This document shows, piece by piece, positions 23,698 to 36,200 of a stretch of DNA of 64,000 nucleotides; position 1 is the stretch's first letter; each line of letters opens with the position of its first letter. The notes beneath the pieces were generated by a model. It had not been told where the DNA came from. It searched no databases and saw only the letters and a program-made list of their open reading frames with translations. The DNA is from Hevea brasiliensis (taxonomy: Eukaryota > Streptophyta > Magnoliopsida > Malpighiales > Euphorbiaceae), in the NCBI RefSeq assembly GCF_030052815.1, contig NC_079493.1:125374394-125438393 (forward strand), written 5' to 3'. A program made the position numbers and the translations under genes.

Positions 23698-25639
23698 TAT
23701 ACAAATCTCCGTAATTATTTGTCAAAAATAATCAAGAAATTTTGGTTTACACTTGCACCGTTAATTTACTAGCTCTAATCCGTGTTATAGAATTGGAAAC
23801 AAATTTAATGCATCAATTGTAATTTTCATTTGTTAAAAAAAAATTACACTTCTTTTTATTTTTATTTATCACATTTAAATTTTTATATTTAAAATTACCT
23901 ATCATATTAAAAAATTAAAAGGTATTAACAATTTTTTTCTGATTTTATCTTTTATTTTTGTTAAATACTATAATAAATACTTATACAATTTTTAAGAAAA
24001 AAATATAATTTATTAAATTATTAATGTTTCTATAAAAATAAAAATATACAATAATTATCTTAATTAGCACATAAAACCTAAATCGATAAATAAAAATATA
24101 CAGAAATAGTAATATTTTAATTCTTTAATATTTATGTTTGATTTTATATATATATATATAAAGAGAGGTTAACTTATCATGAAATTTTTTAAATGCAAAT
24201 TTAAAATAATTAATTATATTGAATTTTACTATTTTGATTTCACCTTTCTTATGTTTAATGACAATTTTTAATTTATAATGCTAATTTTAATTTAAGTTTT
24301 TAGTAATAGAACTTTTTTCAACAATCCTTTTGAATTTCTTTTAAGAGGAGGTAACAAGTGTTTTAGATACATTCTATTTCATATTATGATTAATAAATGA
24401 AAAATTAATTTAAAAAATATAATTTTAAATTATATTGAAAATTTATTTAATTACTCTAAAAAAATTTGTAACTAAAATATCATATTTAATTTTAATTCAA
24501 TTTTTAACATCATCTGATTAACATACTTAATGCCTTCTTTTTTTTTTTAACAATTACAACAGAAATGTAATTAGATTCTAATTTATAATTCGAGTTTAAT
24601 TTGTTAATGATTTATAGTTACGTAATACAAAATAAAATTCTTCATTATCTTGAGCAAAATATGGCTTATAACCATAATTCAAACAAGTCATCAAACATCA
24701 ATTACGCAATACATATTCTATAATTCGAATGAATTCGAAAATTATTTGCTCTAAACATGAAGTACATGCATTTTGCGAATATATGCTACCACCAATGAAG
24801 CTCTTAATATATCGTTTGTTTGGTATTCACATGAAAAATCAAGACACATGCTGGCGGATATACAGAACCTTTCCAAGCACAATATCAAGCAAAACAACAA
24901 GGATAATGCCTCCTTGGGCAGGGGAACTGATCATCACCAATCCACCAGCATCAGGGAGCAATGTCCTTGACAGCTTTGGGGCTTCGAGCTACTTATGTTC
25001 TGAAACTGAATCAGAGGATGTAGACATGAAAAATGAAAAATAAATTTATGGGTAGCATGGAGAAAAATAACCACAGGAAGGAAAACAAGAATGGCATACT
25101 AAATTTAATTCCTTTGATTTCTATTATCAATAAATACAAAGAATTTGTTGAGGTTAATGTACAAAAGAATTCTGCTTCTGACCCACCTCTAAAACACAAA
25201 CCTCATGAATGACTGATTTACATCTTTGTTCTGGAAAGAATCAACTCTCTAAAAACATGAACTATCATCAAACCCACTGCTAGCTTCTGCAAGCCTTTTG
25301 GTAATCCTCTAGTCATAATATACCATCTAACATTTCTAGTATCTTCCCTCTCAAGCAAGAAATTTAGAAAAGAAAAGGGAAATCTGTACAACACAAAAAA
25401 AGAAGTTCATACAACAACTTCATCTATTGCAAACCTTTTATCTTCTCTAGAAATCTGCTTCTCAATGATTCTGGCAACTAAATATAGATACTGCATCAAA
25501 AAGATGTTGCTCTCCAAGAGGCAGAAAGAGTCCAGTTATACAAGTCTAATCAATGCATGGTTCTTGGGATTCTTTAAACAAACATCCTCTGGAAATATAA
25601 TGCAGTACCCAAAACGAGCAGCCATACATGACATTGGAG
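23421..25639. other. Intergenic region between NCA1-like and exportin genes
   Basis: AT-rich DNA with a short TA microsatellite (about 23675-23698). It contains the upstream region of the NCA1-like gene and the 3' UTR of the exportin gene, probably the less AT-rich part from about 25060. A 104-codon plus-strand frame at 24729-25043 has no recognised similarity and is not called. Confidence 0.5.
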
Positions 25640-26662
25640 CTATTTGACACGAAATTCATGCCTGAAAACAGTCAGATTCTGAGTAAACCTGTCCCTGTTT
25701 TTTGAATCCAAGCTTCGAGTAACATCAGCCATCAGTTTGTCAAAACAAAGGGAAAGCCGCTGATGTTGATCAATGGGCTGCAATATGAAGAAGAGTGTCA
25801 CTAGGAGAATAACATTGTGAAAACAGCTAAACACACACAAAGAACCATAAATTTTTAGGAATCCAAGTTCACCAACTCATCAAATGCAACTTTCTATTTA
25901 TTCCTAAATGCATAACCTCTGATAATTATTTTGGCCCCAATGCTTCAATATTGTTTACATTCACATTCAATTCAACCCAACAGACCTAAGCTATTCAGCA
26001 TAAAACTTTAGCAGATTCATAATTAAAACAAACTAATGAATCATTCTGAATTATCCTCTACTAGACCAACATATCACATAATGAACTCCAACATACAGGC
26101 ATTAACTGGACTCCACTGTTCAGTTACAGATAGCATTTTTGCAATAAAAATGCCAGCAGAAACACACTTACCTGTGAAGCTAAAATCTGAGCCTTCAAAT
26201 CAGAGAATATCTGCATGCAAATGAGAATTGTCTCGATTAAACAGATATAGATAACAGTGAAAGTGAAACCCAGTAACCAAACAAATAAAAAAGAAAGATG
26301 ATATAAGACTATCAAATCAAACAACAACGGAAAGAACCTGAATAGCCACAATCACAAGTGACATGATACAACATTTTGTGAGCACATGGCTAAACTTATC
26401 AGGAAAAGTCGCAGGGAAAAAAAAAATAGAAACCAACACTCCATTTATTTCATGAAAAATAACTTTTTGGTGGAAAATATCTTCCAAGGAAAACATTTAT
26501 AACTTATTTTCCATTGTTTGGTTGTAATACTGAAAAAAAAAGGGAAATTATTTTCTGCTATTTGGAGTATACCGGAAAATGTTAATTTTCTTCCAATTTA
26601 TAATAATATAAAAATGTTTAGACTTTATAATTTTTTTTTACTATTTTCTTGTTCAATATGAG

Positions 26663-26723
<61 letters not shown>

Positions 26724-29700
26724 GGTATTTGTGCCAATTGCCAGAGGCCAACGGTGGTTGCCGGTGGTAGCCGGTGAAATTATGGGTATGTATTTATGTC
26801 ATGAATTTGCTAGTTTCTTTACATTTTAAGAAGTTTATCAAAGTCCGGAAAAAAAAAATCCTCTTTTTGGGAAGTCATTTTCCTTTGTTATAGAAAGTCA
26901 ATCACTATGTTATGGAAAGTCAATCACTATATTATTTCTCTGTATATTTTGTATTCTGTATTCCTATTTAGGATTTCTTATTTAGGATTTCTTCCTAATT
27001 AGTATAACACAATTATAGGAATCAATTGTATATATATACCCATGTACAGATTAATTGAGATCAATGAGAATCATCTCTTTCTACATGGTATCAGAGCAGG
27101 TCATCAATCTAGGGTGACTATTTGTTCTCATTAGACCTTGGCCGCCGACCGGCCGTTTCAACCCCGATCAACATCGCCGGCGTCGTCTCAACCCCCTCAT
27201 TCCACCACTGTGTGCTATTGCCTGATCCAGTATAACCATTAAAGGACTTCTGAGGTTTGGCTCTCATATCCTATTTTGGTATTTGCTTGATTTGTGATTT
27301 TGGGTTATTTTGCTGCTATAAGCACTTTGGTATGCAAAAGAGTAAGTGTGATCACTCAGTATTTTACAGGCAATCTGAGGCTGGTCTAATTCTCTTGGTA
27401 GTCTATGTGGATGACATTGTCATCACTGGGAGTGACTCTGCAGGTATTTCATCTCTTAAAACCTTCCTCCAAACTCAGTTTCAGACCAAAGATTTGGGAT
27501 TGTTAAAGTATTTCTTGGGTATCGAAATTATGAGAAGTAAGAAAGGTATTTTCTTGTCTCAAAAAAAATATGTCCTCGATCTATTGACAGAGACAGGAAA
27601 ATTAGGTGCTAAGCCTTGTAGCGCACCAATGACTCCAACTTTACAATTGTTAGCAGGGGATAGTGAGTTGTTTGAAGATCCAGAGAGATACAGGAGATTG
27701 GTAGGAAAATTGAACTACCTTACAGTCACTCGTCCTGACATTGCTTATGCCGTTAGTGTGGTAAATCAGTTTATGTCTTCCCCAACTGTTGCTCATTGGG
27801 AAGCCTTGGAACAAATCTTGTGTTATCTAAAGGGCGCTCCAGGAAGAGGTTTGCTATATGGTAATCATGGGCATTTGAATGTTGAATGTTTTTCAGATGC
27901 CGACTGGGCTGGATCTAAAGTTGACAGGAGGTCAACTACTGGATATTGTGTTTTTATTGGAGGAAATTTGGTGTCTTGGAGAAGCAAGAAGCAGACTGTA
28001 GTTTCTCGATCTAGTACTGAATCCGAATACAGAGCCATGGCACAATCAGTATGTGAGGTAATGTGGATACTTCAATTACTAGATGAGACAGGTTTTAAGA
28101 CCTCCCTGCCTGCGAAATTGTGGTGTAATAATCAAGCTGCTCTTCATATTGCTTCTATTCCGGTGTTTCATGAGCGGACCAAACATATTGAGATTGATTG
28201 TCACTTTATTCGTGAAAAGATTTAACAACAGATCATCTCAACAGGACACATCAAAACTGGAGAGCAGTTAGGAGATATTTTCACAAAAACTCTGAATGGA
28301 GCTAGGATTGACTACATTTGTAACAAGTTGGGCATGATTAACATCTATGCTCCAACTTGAGGGGGAGTATTATGGAAAGTCAATCACTATGTTATGGAAA
28401 GTCAATCACTATATTATTTCTCTGTATATTTTGTATTCTGTATTCCTATTTAGGATTTCTTATTTAGGATTTCTTCCTAATTAGTAGAACACAATTATAG
28501 GAATCAATTGTATATATATACCCATGTACAGATTAATTGAGATCAATGAGAATCATTTCTTTCTACATCCTTAAAATTAATAGTTTTCCCTTTGAGTAGG
28601 AAAATATTTTTCATTAACAATTATTTTGAGCGCCCCAAACAACAGAAAATACGTAAAATGTTTGCAGGAAAATATTTTCAGTGAAAACAAACAGAACCCA
28701 CATTTTCGCTGCACTTCAGCCACTGTGAAATTGGTTATTACAATTTCAAAAGAAAAGGCTGTTAATATAATAAGAGCATGGAACATAATTTTAAGAGGGG
28801 GAGGAGAATGAAGGATTACTGGTAACTTATTCTCCATATTATAAAGTGAACAGATCACCCGGATATGGATTCAGCTAATAAGCTGGTGTAGTTTAATTAG
28901 GACTAATTTGATATTTTATTTAAAACTTGTAACTTAACTCCATGTGTATAATAGATTTCCCGACTCAGATGTACCTGCTCACTAATAAGAATTAAGCTCA
29001 GCATAGGTCTACTGAGACTCCACTGGTTGCCACAATCCTCAAATAAAACAATCTCAAACAGGGTCTTCAGTATCTGTAGATTTATAAAAAAAGAATTACA
29101 TACACATATATTTAGTAAATAATAAATGTTCAAGAAAACATAACTTCCTGTCAACTTAGAATAAGTTTCTAATTTCATAAAAACTGGAAAATTCATAAAT
29201 TCCAAACAATAATCCTATTCTTTCAAATAGAATCTCAACTGAAGAGACACCCACACACACTAATAAAAAAAATAAAAAATGTATAAAAGGATGCAAAACC
29301 AGGAGAAAGCTCCAAAGGACATATCAACTAAATGGCGGAGTAACACAAGAAAGGCAGCAAATTGATTCCAGCATTGTCTTTCACCAGAAAAACATTTTTC
29401 CCCTTCGAATGGCACAAGAGAGTAACCTTTGTAATAAAGAAAAATAAAAGCTTACTTCTGGAAATAAATTAGGGCAGTCTGCAATATGTCGAGCAAGATT
29501 AATTGCAGCAGGTGAAGTGGGTGCCTCCCCCATTGTGATGTTGTTAAAATAGAAAGCAGCCAAATTATCAACAGCAGATGCACACTGTTATGGCATTCAG
29601 ATTTGTTAGCTTGAAACAAATGTAAAACATTCAAGATAAAACCAGGCGAGTTATTATGCTCAAGAAAGATGTTTAACTATCTCTATTGTAAAAAGACAAG

Positions 29701-32700
29701 ATGTAGGTAGTTAAGAAGAATAATGGCCATCTGTAGCCTAAGAGTGACACACCTGCGATGAGATATTTGTATCCAAACCTTTAAGACCAGATTCTAGAGA
29801 GCCAACAATATGCATGAAGGTGTTTGTGTCCAGATTCAAAATAAAAACAATATGGCTGCTGAACAGAACCTCCAAGAATGCAAAGTAAGCTCTTGTCAGC
29901 TGGAAAAAAGAAGAAAAAATATTGTAACTTGCCATTAGAAGATAAAGAACTGAACAATAATGACAATTTAAAAGGTCATTTAAATCAGAAGAAATTCATA
30001 GGATCTACAATGTAAGAGCATTCATCCAATAAGGGAAAAAAATCCACAATACCAAAGTTTAAATAAACTATTAACAAGAGCAAGTTTAAGATGGTTCAGT
30101 CAAGGCCATAAGATGCAATGATAACCTTTTGTAGCGCAGAGCCCTGACCTTAATTGCACAAGACATGAAAACATACAGTAACCTAAAGAGAGAGAGAAAA
30201 GGGAGGGGTGGGGGGTTTTTGGGTGGGTTTGGGGTTGGTGTGGGTGTGGGTGGTTGGGGGGTTGTTGTGGAATCCTAAAGTTTGGCCTAATATAAACTCT
30301 GGACCTAATATTCTCAAAATCAAACACTTTGTCCCTTGAACTTTATAAAAATAAAAAATTGTTTAATATCAGGTAATTACAAGACCTAACTGTATGATTC
30401 TGAAAAGAGGGGAGTGTATTGTAGAAAAAAACCTCATTTTTCTAAAACCTAAAGGACAGTCTGAAGGCATGCACCAATATGCCTAAAAATAGAAAACTGA
30501 AAGGAAATAACAGAAAGAGAACAAGACAAGGCTAAAGGATCCATGAAGTATCCCAACTTGCAGCGAAGAAGTCAACTATATACCTTCCGGTATGCCAATA
30601 TATCAGCTAGAGGTATTGATAGTGTCATCTTTAGAGCAATATCGAGTACATCAGCAAGGGCTCTATCACCATAAAGTTCAAACACGCCAAAGTTGACATA
30701 GTTTCCCGCAAGAGCTGCCAACATTCAGTAAAAGAGAAGAAACTCAGCTTATATCATTCATTTGAAAAATAAAAACAAAAATAACAAAAATTGTTTTTCA
30801 ATGACTTTACAGCAAATAAGATTAAAAAACAAAATCAATAGATTACATGTTGGTGACTCAAATTAACATCGTCTAACAATGACCTACGCATGGCTCTTCG
30901 CCTATTCCTAAAGAAGAGGTAAGAATCGCTGTCTGAAGGCTACCCTGATGATTGTGTCTCTTCAGATTTGGCCATAATCACCGGCGTCCAATAATTCTGT
31001 TTATCGACTTCATTGTAAAACACAAGATTCTAGATCCTTACCCTTCCAAAACCCCACTCCTCCATGGGAATATCTTCTGCATACTCACCTAAAATCTATC
31101 AATAGGCCTCCATTAGGTTTCTTGATGACCCTATTCTCCCAACTTGCAGAAGATCCATTATTTAATAACAAATTCATCAGGGAAAAAATAACGCAGGAAA
31201 AGGGAGATGCCATGTACGAGATGTATAAGAGCCACTAAAATGGGTGAAATCATAAAAATGAACCCACTACATTTTCCATATTCCAAAGCCAACGAATCAT
31301 CATGGATTCATTGTGCATTGCTTGACACAAATGGAAAAATCTACCTGTTTGTAAATCAAATTAACATTTCTTTTGTAGAACAAGGTTCAGTAGAAGAATT
31401 ACATCCAAAGAAAGTTACAGAAACAAGGTAAAAGCAGGGTATCGATATGCATCCTATATCCTTCAAGATCAAAAATAAACAAAACATTAACAGTATAAAA
31501 TTGTTTGTTACATTAATAGGAGAAAAATGCATAAACAATTTCCATGTGTGCATTGTACATGCAAGATTCATCAACACATGAGACATCAAAGAAAATACCA
31601 AAGCCCTAATTTTCCTTGTATTTCAAAAATACGAACTTGAAATGAAAAGCACGAAGAAAAAAAAAGTCAGCATCTTTTAACAACTATCATTGAACTCACT
31701 AATTTACAAAAGTAAAAGGAGATTTATAAACTAACCTCTAGAGAGAATAGTTAAGCATATCCATATTCCCTTGTATTTGTAGGCATATATATCAGCAGCA
31801 TTTGGAAGAGCTAAGATCCTGGTGCCATAGGCTACAATGAGCTTGCTGACCTCCCGGAAAAGAAGAATGCCATTAGGAGAAGAAGAATCAAACGTTAAAC
31901 GTTGGGCTTTGTTTAACACAAATTCAGCCATGAATTTCAACAATGGGGTAGTAACCTGCAGGTTGAGCCAAACAATTTAAGTCCATGAGTATATTTCCTA
32001 ATATACAAAATCATAGAAATCAAATGCTATCGCTGAATGACATTAAATAACAAAATCTGAAAAGGAATAAATCTCTAAATAATATAATCCACTGCAAAAA
32101 ACAAATGTACTCGCATAATGAAGTGTTTCATCACCTGAAATGTAAGAGAACTGGGATAAGATTGGTGATCCAAAACAAAAATCATATTGAAAAAAACTAG
32201 GCACATACAATTAACAATCAAAGAGAAATGGAAAAGCACCATTGACAGTCATATATAAAACTACAGGTGTTCTACATTACAGCACATTGTTTCATAGAGC
32301 TTATTAATCTAATTTACTACTCAAGACAACAATCTAATTATAACCCTCAAGAAGCTCACCTTTGACCTTTCAGAATCCATGTTTAAAGTGATGTACCACC
32401 AACCAACATCCCTATTCAATGTATTTTTAGCCTAAAAATAATCTTATCAAGCAAGCTGATCTAGAGATGATTTGGCCACTCGCAACAAGGATTTTATGGC
32501 ATCAAAAAAGAAAAGCCAGCAGGTAAGGGACATATTGGAAATCTATACAGCAAATCATTAAAATACCAAATGTGGCTTGCGTGTTCAATATTAGAGAAAA
32601 TATGATTGTGAACATGTAAATAGAGGAATTAACTAGAACTCCATACCTCTGGTGTATCTGCCCAATGTGAGATGCCTTTCAAGAGAAGTGACAAATGAGC

Positions 32701-33167
32701 AGGATATAGCCAATCAAATAAAAGCCCATAAGTTCTGCGACTGAAAATATTGAAAAAAAGAAGACAATTTTAGCTTTCATCACAAACAAATAATCTCAGA
32801 CATCGAAATATAGTTACCTATTTGTAGCCATAGCAATTCCTCTAAGATCCCTCATCAAGCCAATTAGAGCATACTTTACTGCTTCAGTTCGAAACATTGA
32901 ATCAGGTGTTGATTCCAAACTGATAAAAACCTAAAACACCATGAACAATATATCAATGATTAAATTTAAGCAAAGAGGGCAATATAGAAACAATTCATAA
33001 ACACATCACAAACTTCAACACATGATGATGATGCAAGTAAATGAAATGCGGCATAAAAATCTGTACATTTACAAGTGCGCTTCAAAAGCCCATGCATTAA
33101 GTACCAAATTTAGGTGTCATAAGAATGGCTTAAGTAGAGGAAAAGCAAATCTTGAGGACAGTAGAAC

Positions 33168-33214
<47 letters not shown>

Positions 33215-36200
33215 CTTGCAAAAGTGGTTCCATTGAAGACTTGAATTTCACTGGGCTGTCGTCCATAAATATTAACCAACCAATAGTGTAATAAAATGTT
33301 GTTCTACTACGAGAGCATCTATACTCTTCTAGAAAAGGAAAGTGCTCCCTCTAACAATTGAAGAGAAAACAATAAGTATTTATTGATAAAAATTTAAAGG
33401 AAAAAGTTAAAATCATAATGATGAAATAGAAATATGTTAGAACTGAAATTACAGTATGGTTAGCGACTATAAATTTAATAGCATCCAACTTCAGAAGCAA
33501 CTTCCCAGTCATATAGCTGTAAAACAGAAATAAAAAATATGAAAAATTGAGATAATCAACCAAGCAACGACTACACGGATTATCAAAATAAAATGAGAAG
33601 TGGATGGACTTTTTTTAACTCAATAAAGAGGTAGTAAGACTAACCCAGATGCCAACTCCAAAAACAAATTTAATGTGTGATCAATGACTTCCTCACTCTG
33701 AAATAACAACAAATGAAGTAGATGTTAGCAGCCACAAATTGAATAATGAACACAAACCAAGAAACAAATCATTTAACAAAAGATGTCACCTGTGTATAAC
33801 ACTTAAGATTAGTAGCAATCTTCCTGACAATCACATTTAATAATACCAGATGATCGTGTAGTCCAAGAAGCTCAGACAATCGAGCATATAACTGCTGCAA
33901 CAGAAAGAGAGAGGCTTGAGGATATTAAGATAAATAACGCATATACAGAAGACTAAGAAACTTCATTACCTTGGATGAGTGCACAGCCTGATCACCCACA
34001 TAAGACTTTCGGAAATGCTGAAAGAAGGTGAGAATTGCTCGATCAAGTCTTTGCTTACTCAGTTCGTCATATCTCTGTTAAATGTCAACATCAGAAAATC
34101 ACAATAAACACCCAGCTCAACCTTGTTACAAAGAAATTGGCATGGTATATGTTACAAAGACTGTTATGGTCTATTTGCGTAGCATTGATAAGGATAATCA
34201 CCTTACTAAAGACCCACCTACTGATGATACAAGGAAAACTTGGCTAAGGGAGGATGCTCGGTTGTTTTTGCAGCTTCAGAACTCGATTCACAGTGAGGTA
34301 ATTAGTTTAATTAATCACTGTGAATTTGTTAAGGAATTGATGGATTACTTAGATTTTCTGTATTCTGGTAAAGGGAATATCTCCCGTATTTATGATGTTT
34401 GTAAGGCATTCTACCGTGCTCGGAAAGAGGATAAGTCTCTCACGGCTTATTTTATGGATTTTAAACGGGTATACGAGGAACTTAATGTATTGTTGCCTTT
34501 TAGTTCTGATGTGAAAGTTCAGCAGGCCCAATGGGAGCAACTGGCTGTTATGAGTTTTCTTGCAGGCTTTCCTTCAGAGTATGAGACTGTTAAATCTCAG
34601 ATTTTCTCCAGTTGTGAGATTTCTTCTTTGCATGAAACGTTTACACGGGTCCTTCGTACAGAGAGTACTCAATCTTCACAGCCTGTCAGTAGTGCTCTCA
34701 TTAGCCGCAATACAAATGGACAACAGAGTAATAGAAGAGGAAGTAGAGGAGGAATTACACGCAACAGAGGTAATCAGCGTAATAAGGAGGCTAGTTTTAA
34801 TCAGGACTCAAGAGGAGTCATTTGTTATTATTGCCATGAGCCTGGCCATACAAAATATAATTGTCCACAACTTCAGAGGAAAAATCAGCGATCACAGATG
34901 GCAAATATGGCAGCAGAGGATTCTACAGTATCTTCCTCTGAGAAAACTGTTTTGGTATCTGCAGAAGATTTTAAATAGTTTTCCCAGTATCAAGCATCTC
35001 TAAAGCCCACCAGTTCCCCTGTCACTGCGATCGCTGAGTCAGGTAAATCCACTACATGCCTTGTGTCTTCCTCATCCAAATGGGTTATTGATTTTGGTGC
35101 GACAAATCACATGACATGTAATTCTAGTCTTCTATCTGCTTTTCGGTCTAATCTCACTTCCTCTACTGTTACTTTAGCTGATGGTTCTACTTCTTGTGTC
35201 ATGGGTTTTGAAACTGCGAACTAGACTTCGTCAATTTCTTTGTCATCTGTTTTGTGTCTACCAAAATTCTCTTTTAATCTACTTTCTGTTAGTAAACTTA
35301 GTCGTACCTTAAATTGTTCTGTTTCCTTTTTTCCTGACCAATGTTTGTTTCAAGATCTTACGACGAAGCAGATTATTGATAGAGGACGTGAGTCAGATGA
35401 TCTCCACATTCTGGAAAATCATGTACCGCAGTCCCTTGTTTGCTCTAGTACCTTAACACCTCTTGAAGCTCATTGTAGATTGGGCCATCCTTCTTTCTCT
35501 ACCATGAAGAAGTTGTGTCCTCAGTTTCAGTCATTATCAGTACTAGAATGTGAGTCGTGTCAGTCTGTAAAACATCATCGTTTGTCTTCTGTGTCTAGAG
35601 TCAATAAACGGACTTCATCCCCTTTTGAGTTAGTTCATTATGATGTTTGGGGTCCTTGTTCTGTTACTTCTAAAACTATATTTCGTTATTTTGTTACTTT
35701 TGTTGATGATTACTCTCGTGTTACCTGGTTATAGGTTATATTTAATGAAGAATCATTCTTAGTTGTTTTTTATCTTTGGCGCATTTTGTAATGAAATCAA
35801 AACTCAATTTAATATTTCTGTACGCATATTAAGAAGTGACAATGTCAAAGAATATTTTTCAGCACAATTTCAGTCTTATATAACACAAAATGGCATTCTT
35901 CATCAATCTTCCTGTGTTAATACCCCATCCCAAAATAGTATGGCCGAAAGAAAAAATCAGCATCTTCTTGAGGTAACTCGTGCTCTTTTTTTTTATATGA
36001 AAGTTCCTAAACACTTTTGGGCGGATGCAGTTTCTACGGCATGTTTTTTTATCAATCGTATGTAGTCTTCTGTCCTTAATGGGGATATTCCTTATAATGC
36101 TTTGTTTCCTACAAAATCTTTGTTCACTGTTGAATCCCGTATTTTTTGTTGTACTTGTTTTGTGCGTGATGTTCGTCCACACCACAGGTTACTAAATTGG

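Larger units (their letters stand above)
26886..28567 (+). mobile_element. Ty1/copia retrotransposon, internally deleted copy (element 1)
   Basis: Two 200-bp LTRs (26886-27085 and 28368-28567) differ at four positions by my alignment and are flanked by a perfect 5-bp duplication TCCTT (26881-26885, 28568-28572). A primer-binding site TGGTATCAGAGC follows the 5' LTR at 27086. A purine-rich tract GAGGGGGAG precedes the 3' LTR. The interior is only about 1.3 kb. Gag, protease, integrase and the first part of reverse transcriptase are missing, so it is a deletion derivative that cannot move on its own. It lies in exportin intron 25, antisense to the gene. Confidence 0.93.
26432..28700. mobile_element. 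Long-TIR MITE split by a copia insertion
   Basis: The left arm (about 26432-26530) and the reverse complement of the right arm (about 28610-28700) share long imperfect inverted repeats. Both have TTTCA-GAAAA at the tip, then GGAAAATAT or GAAAATATTTTCC, AAACATTTTA and TTTTC-TTGTTTGG. The copia element at 26886-28567 sits between them, so this is the older, interrupted element. Its remaining interior holds a (TA)n tract and a GC-richer patch near 26740-26780. The ends are approximate. Confidence 0.5.

Noticed and set aside
24729..25043. 104-codon plus-strand open frame ending EDVDMKNEK
   Set aside because: The C-terminal part looks less random than its surroundings, but there is no recognised family, no splice context and it lies next to the exportin 3' end. 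It was left uncalled.
34082..34155. Open frame start [10 protein letters not shown] read as the gag N-terminus of copia element 2
   Set aside because: The first 25 or so codons do not look like gag and lie beside exportin exon 14; they are more likely native intron sequence fused by chance to the truncated element.
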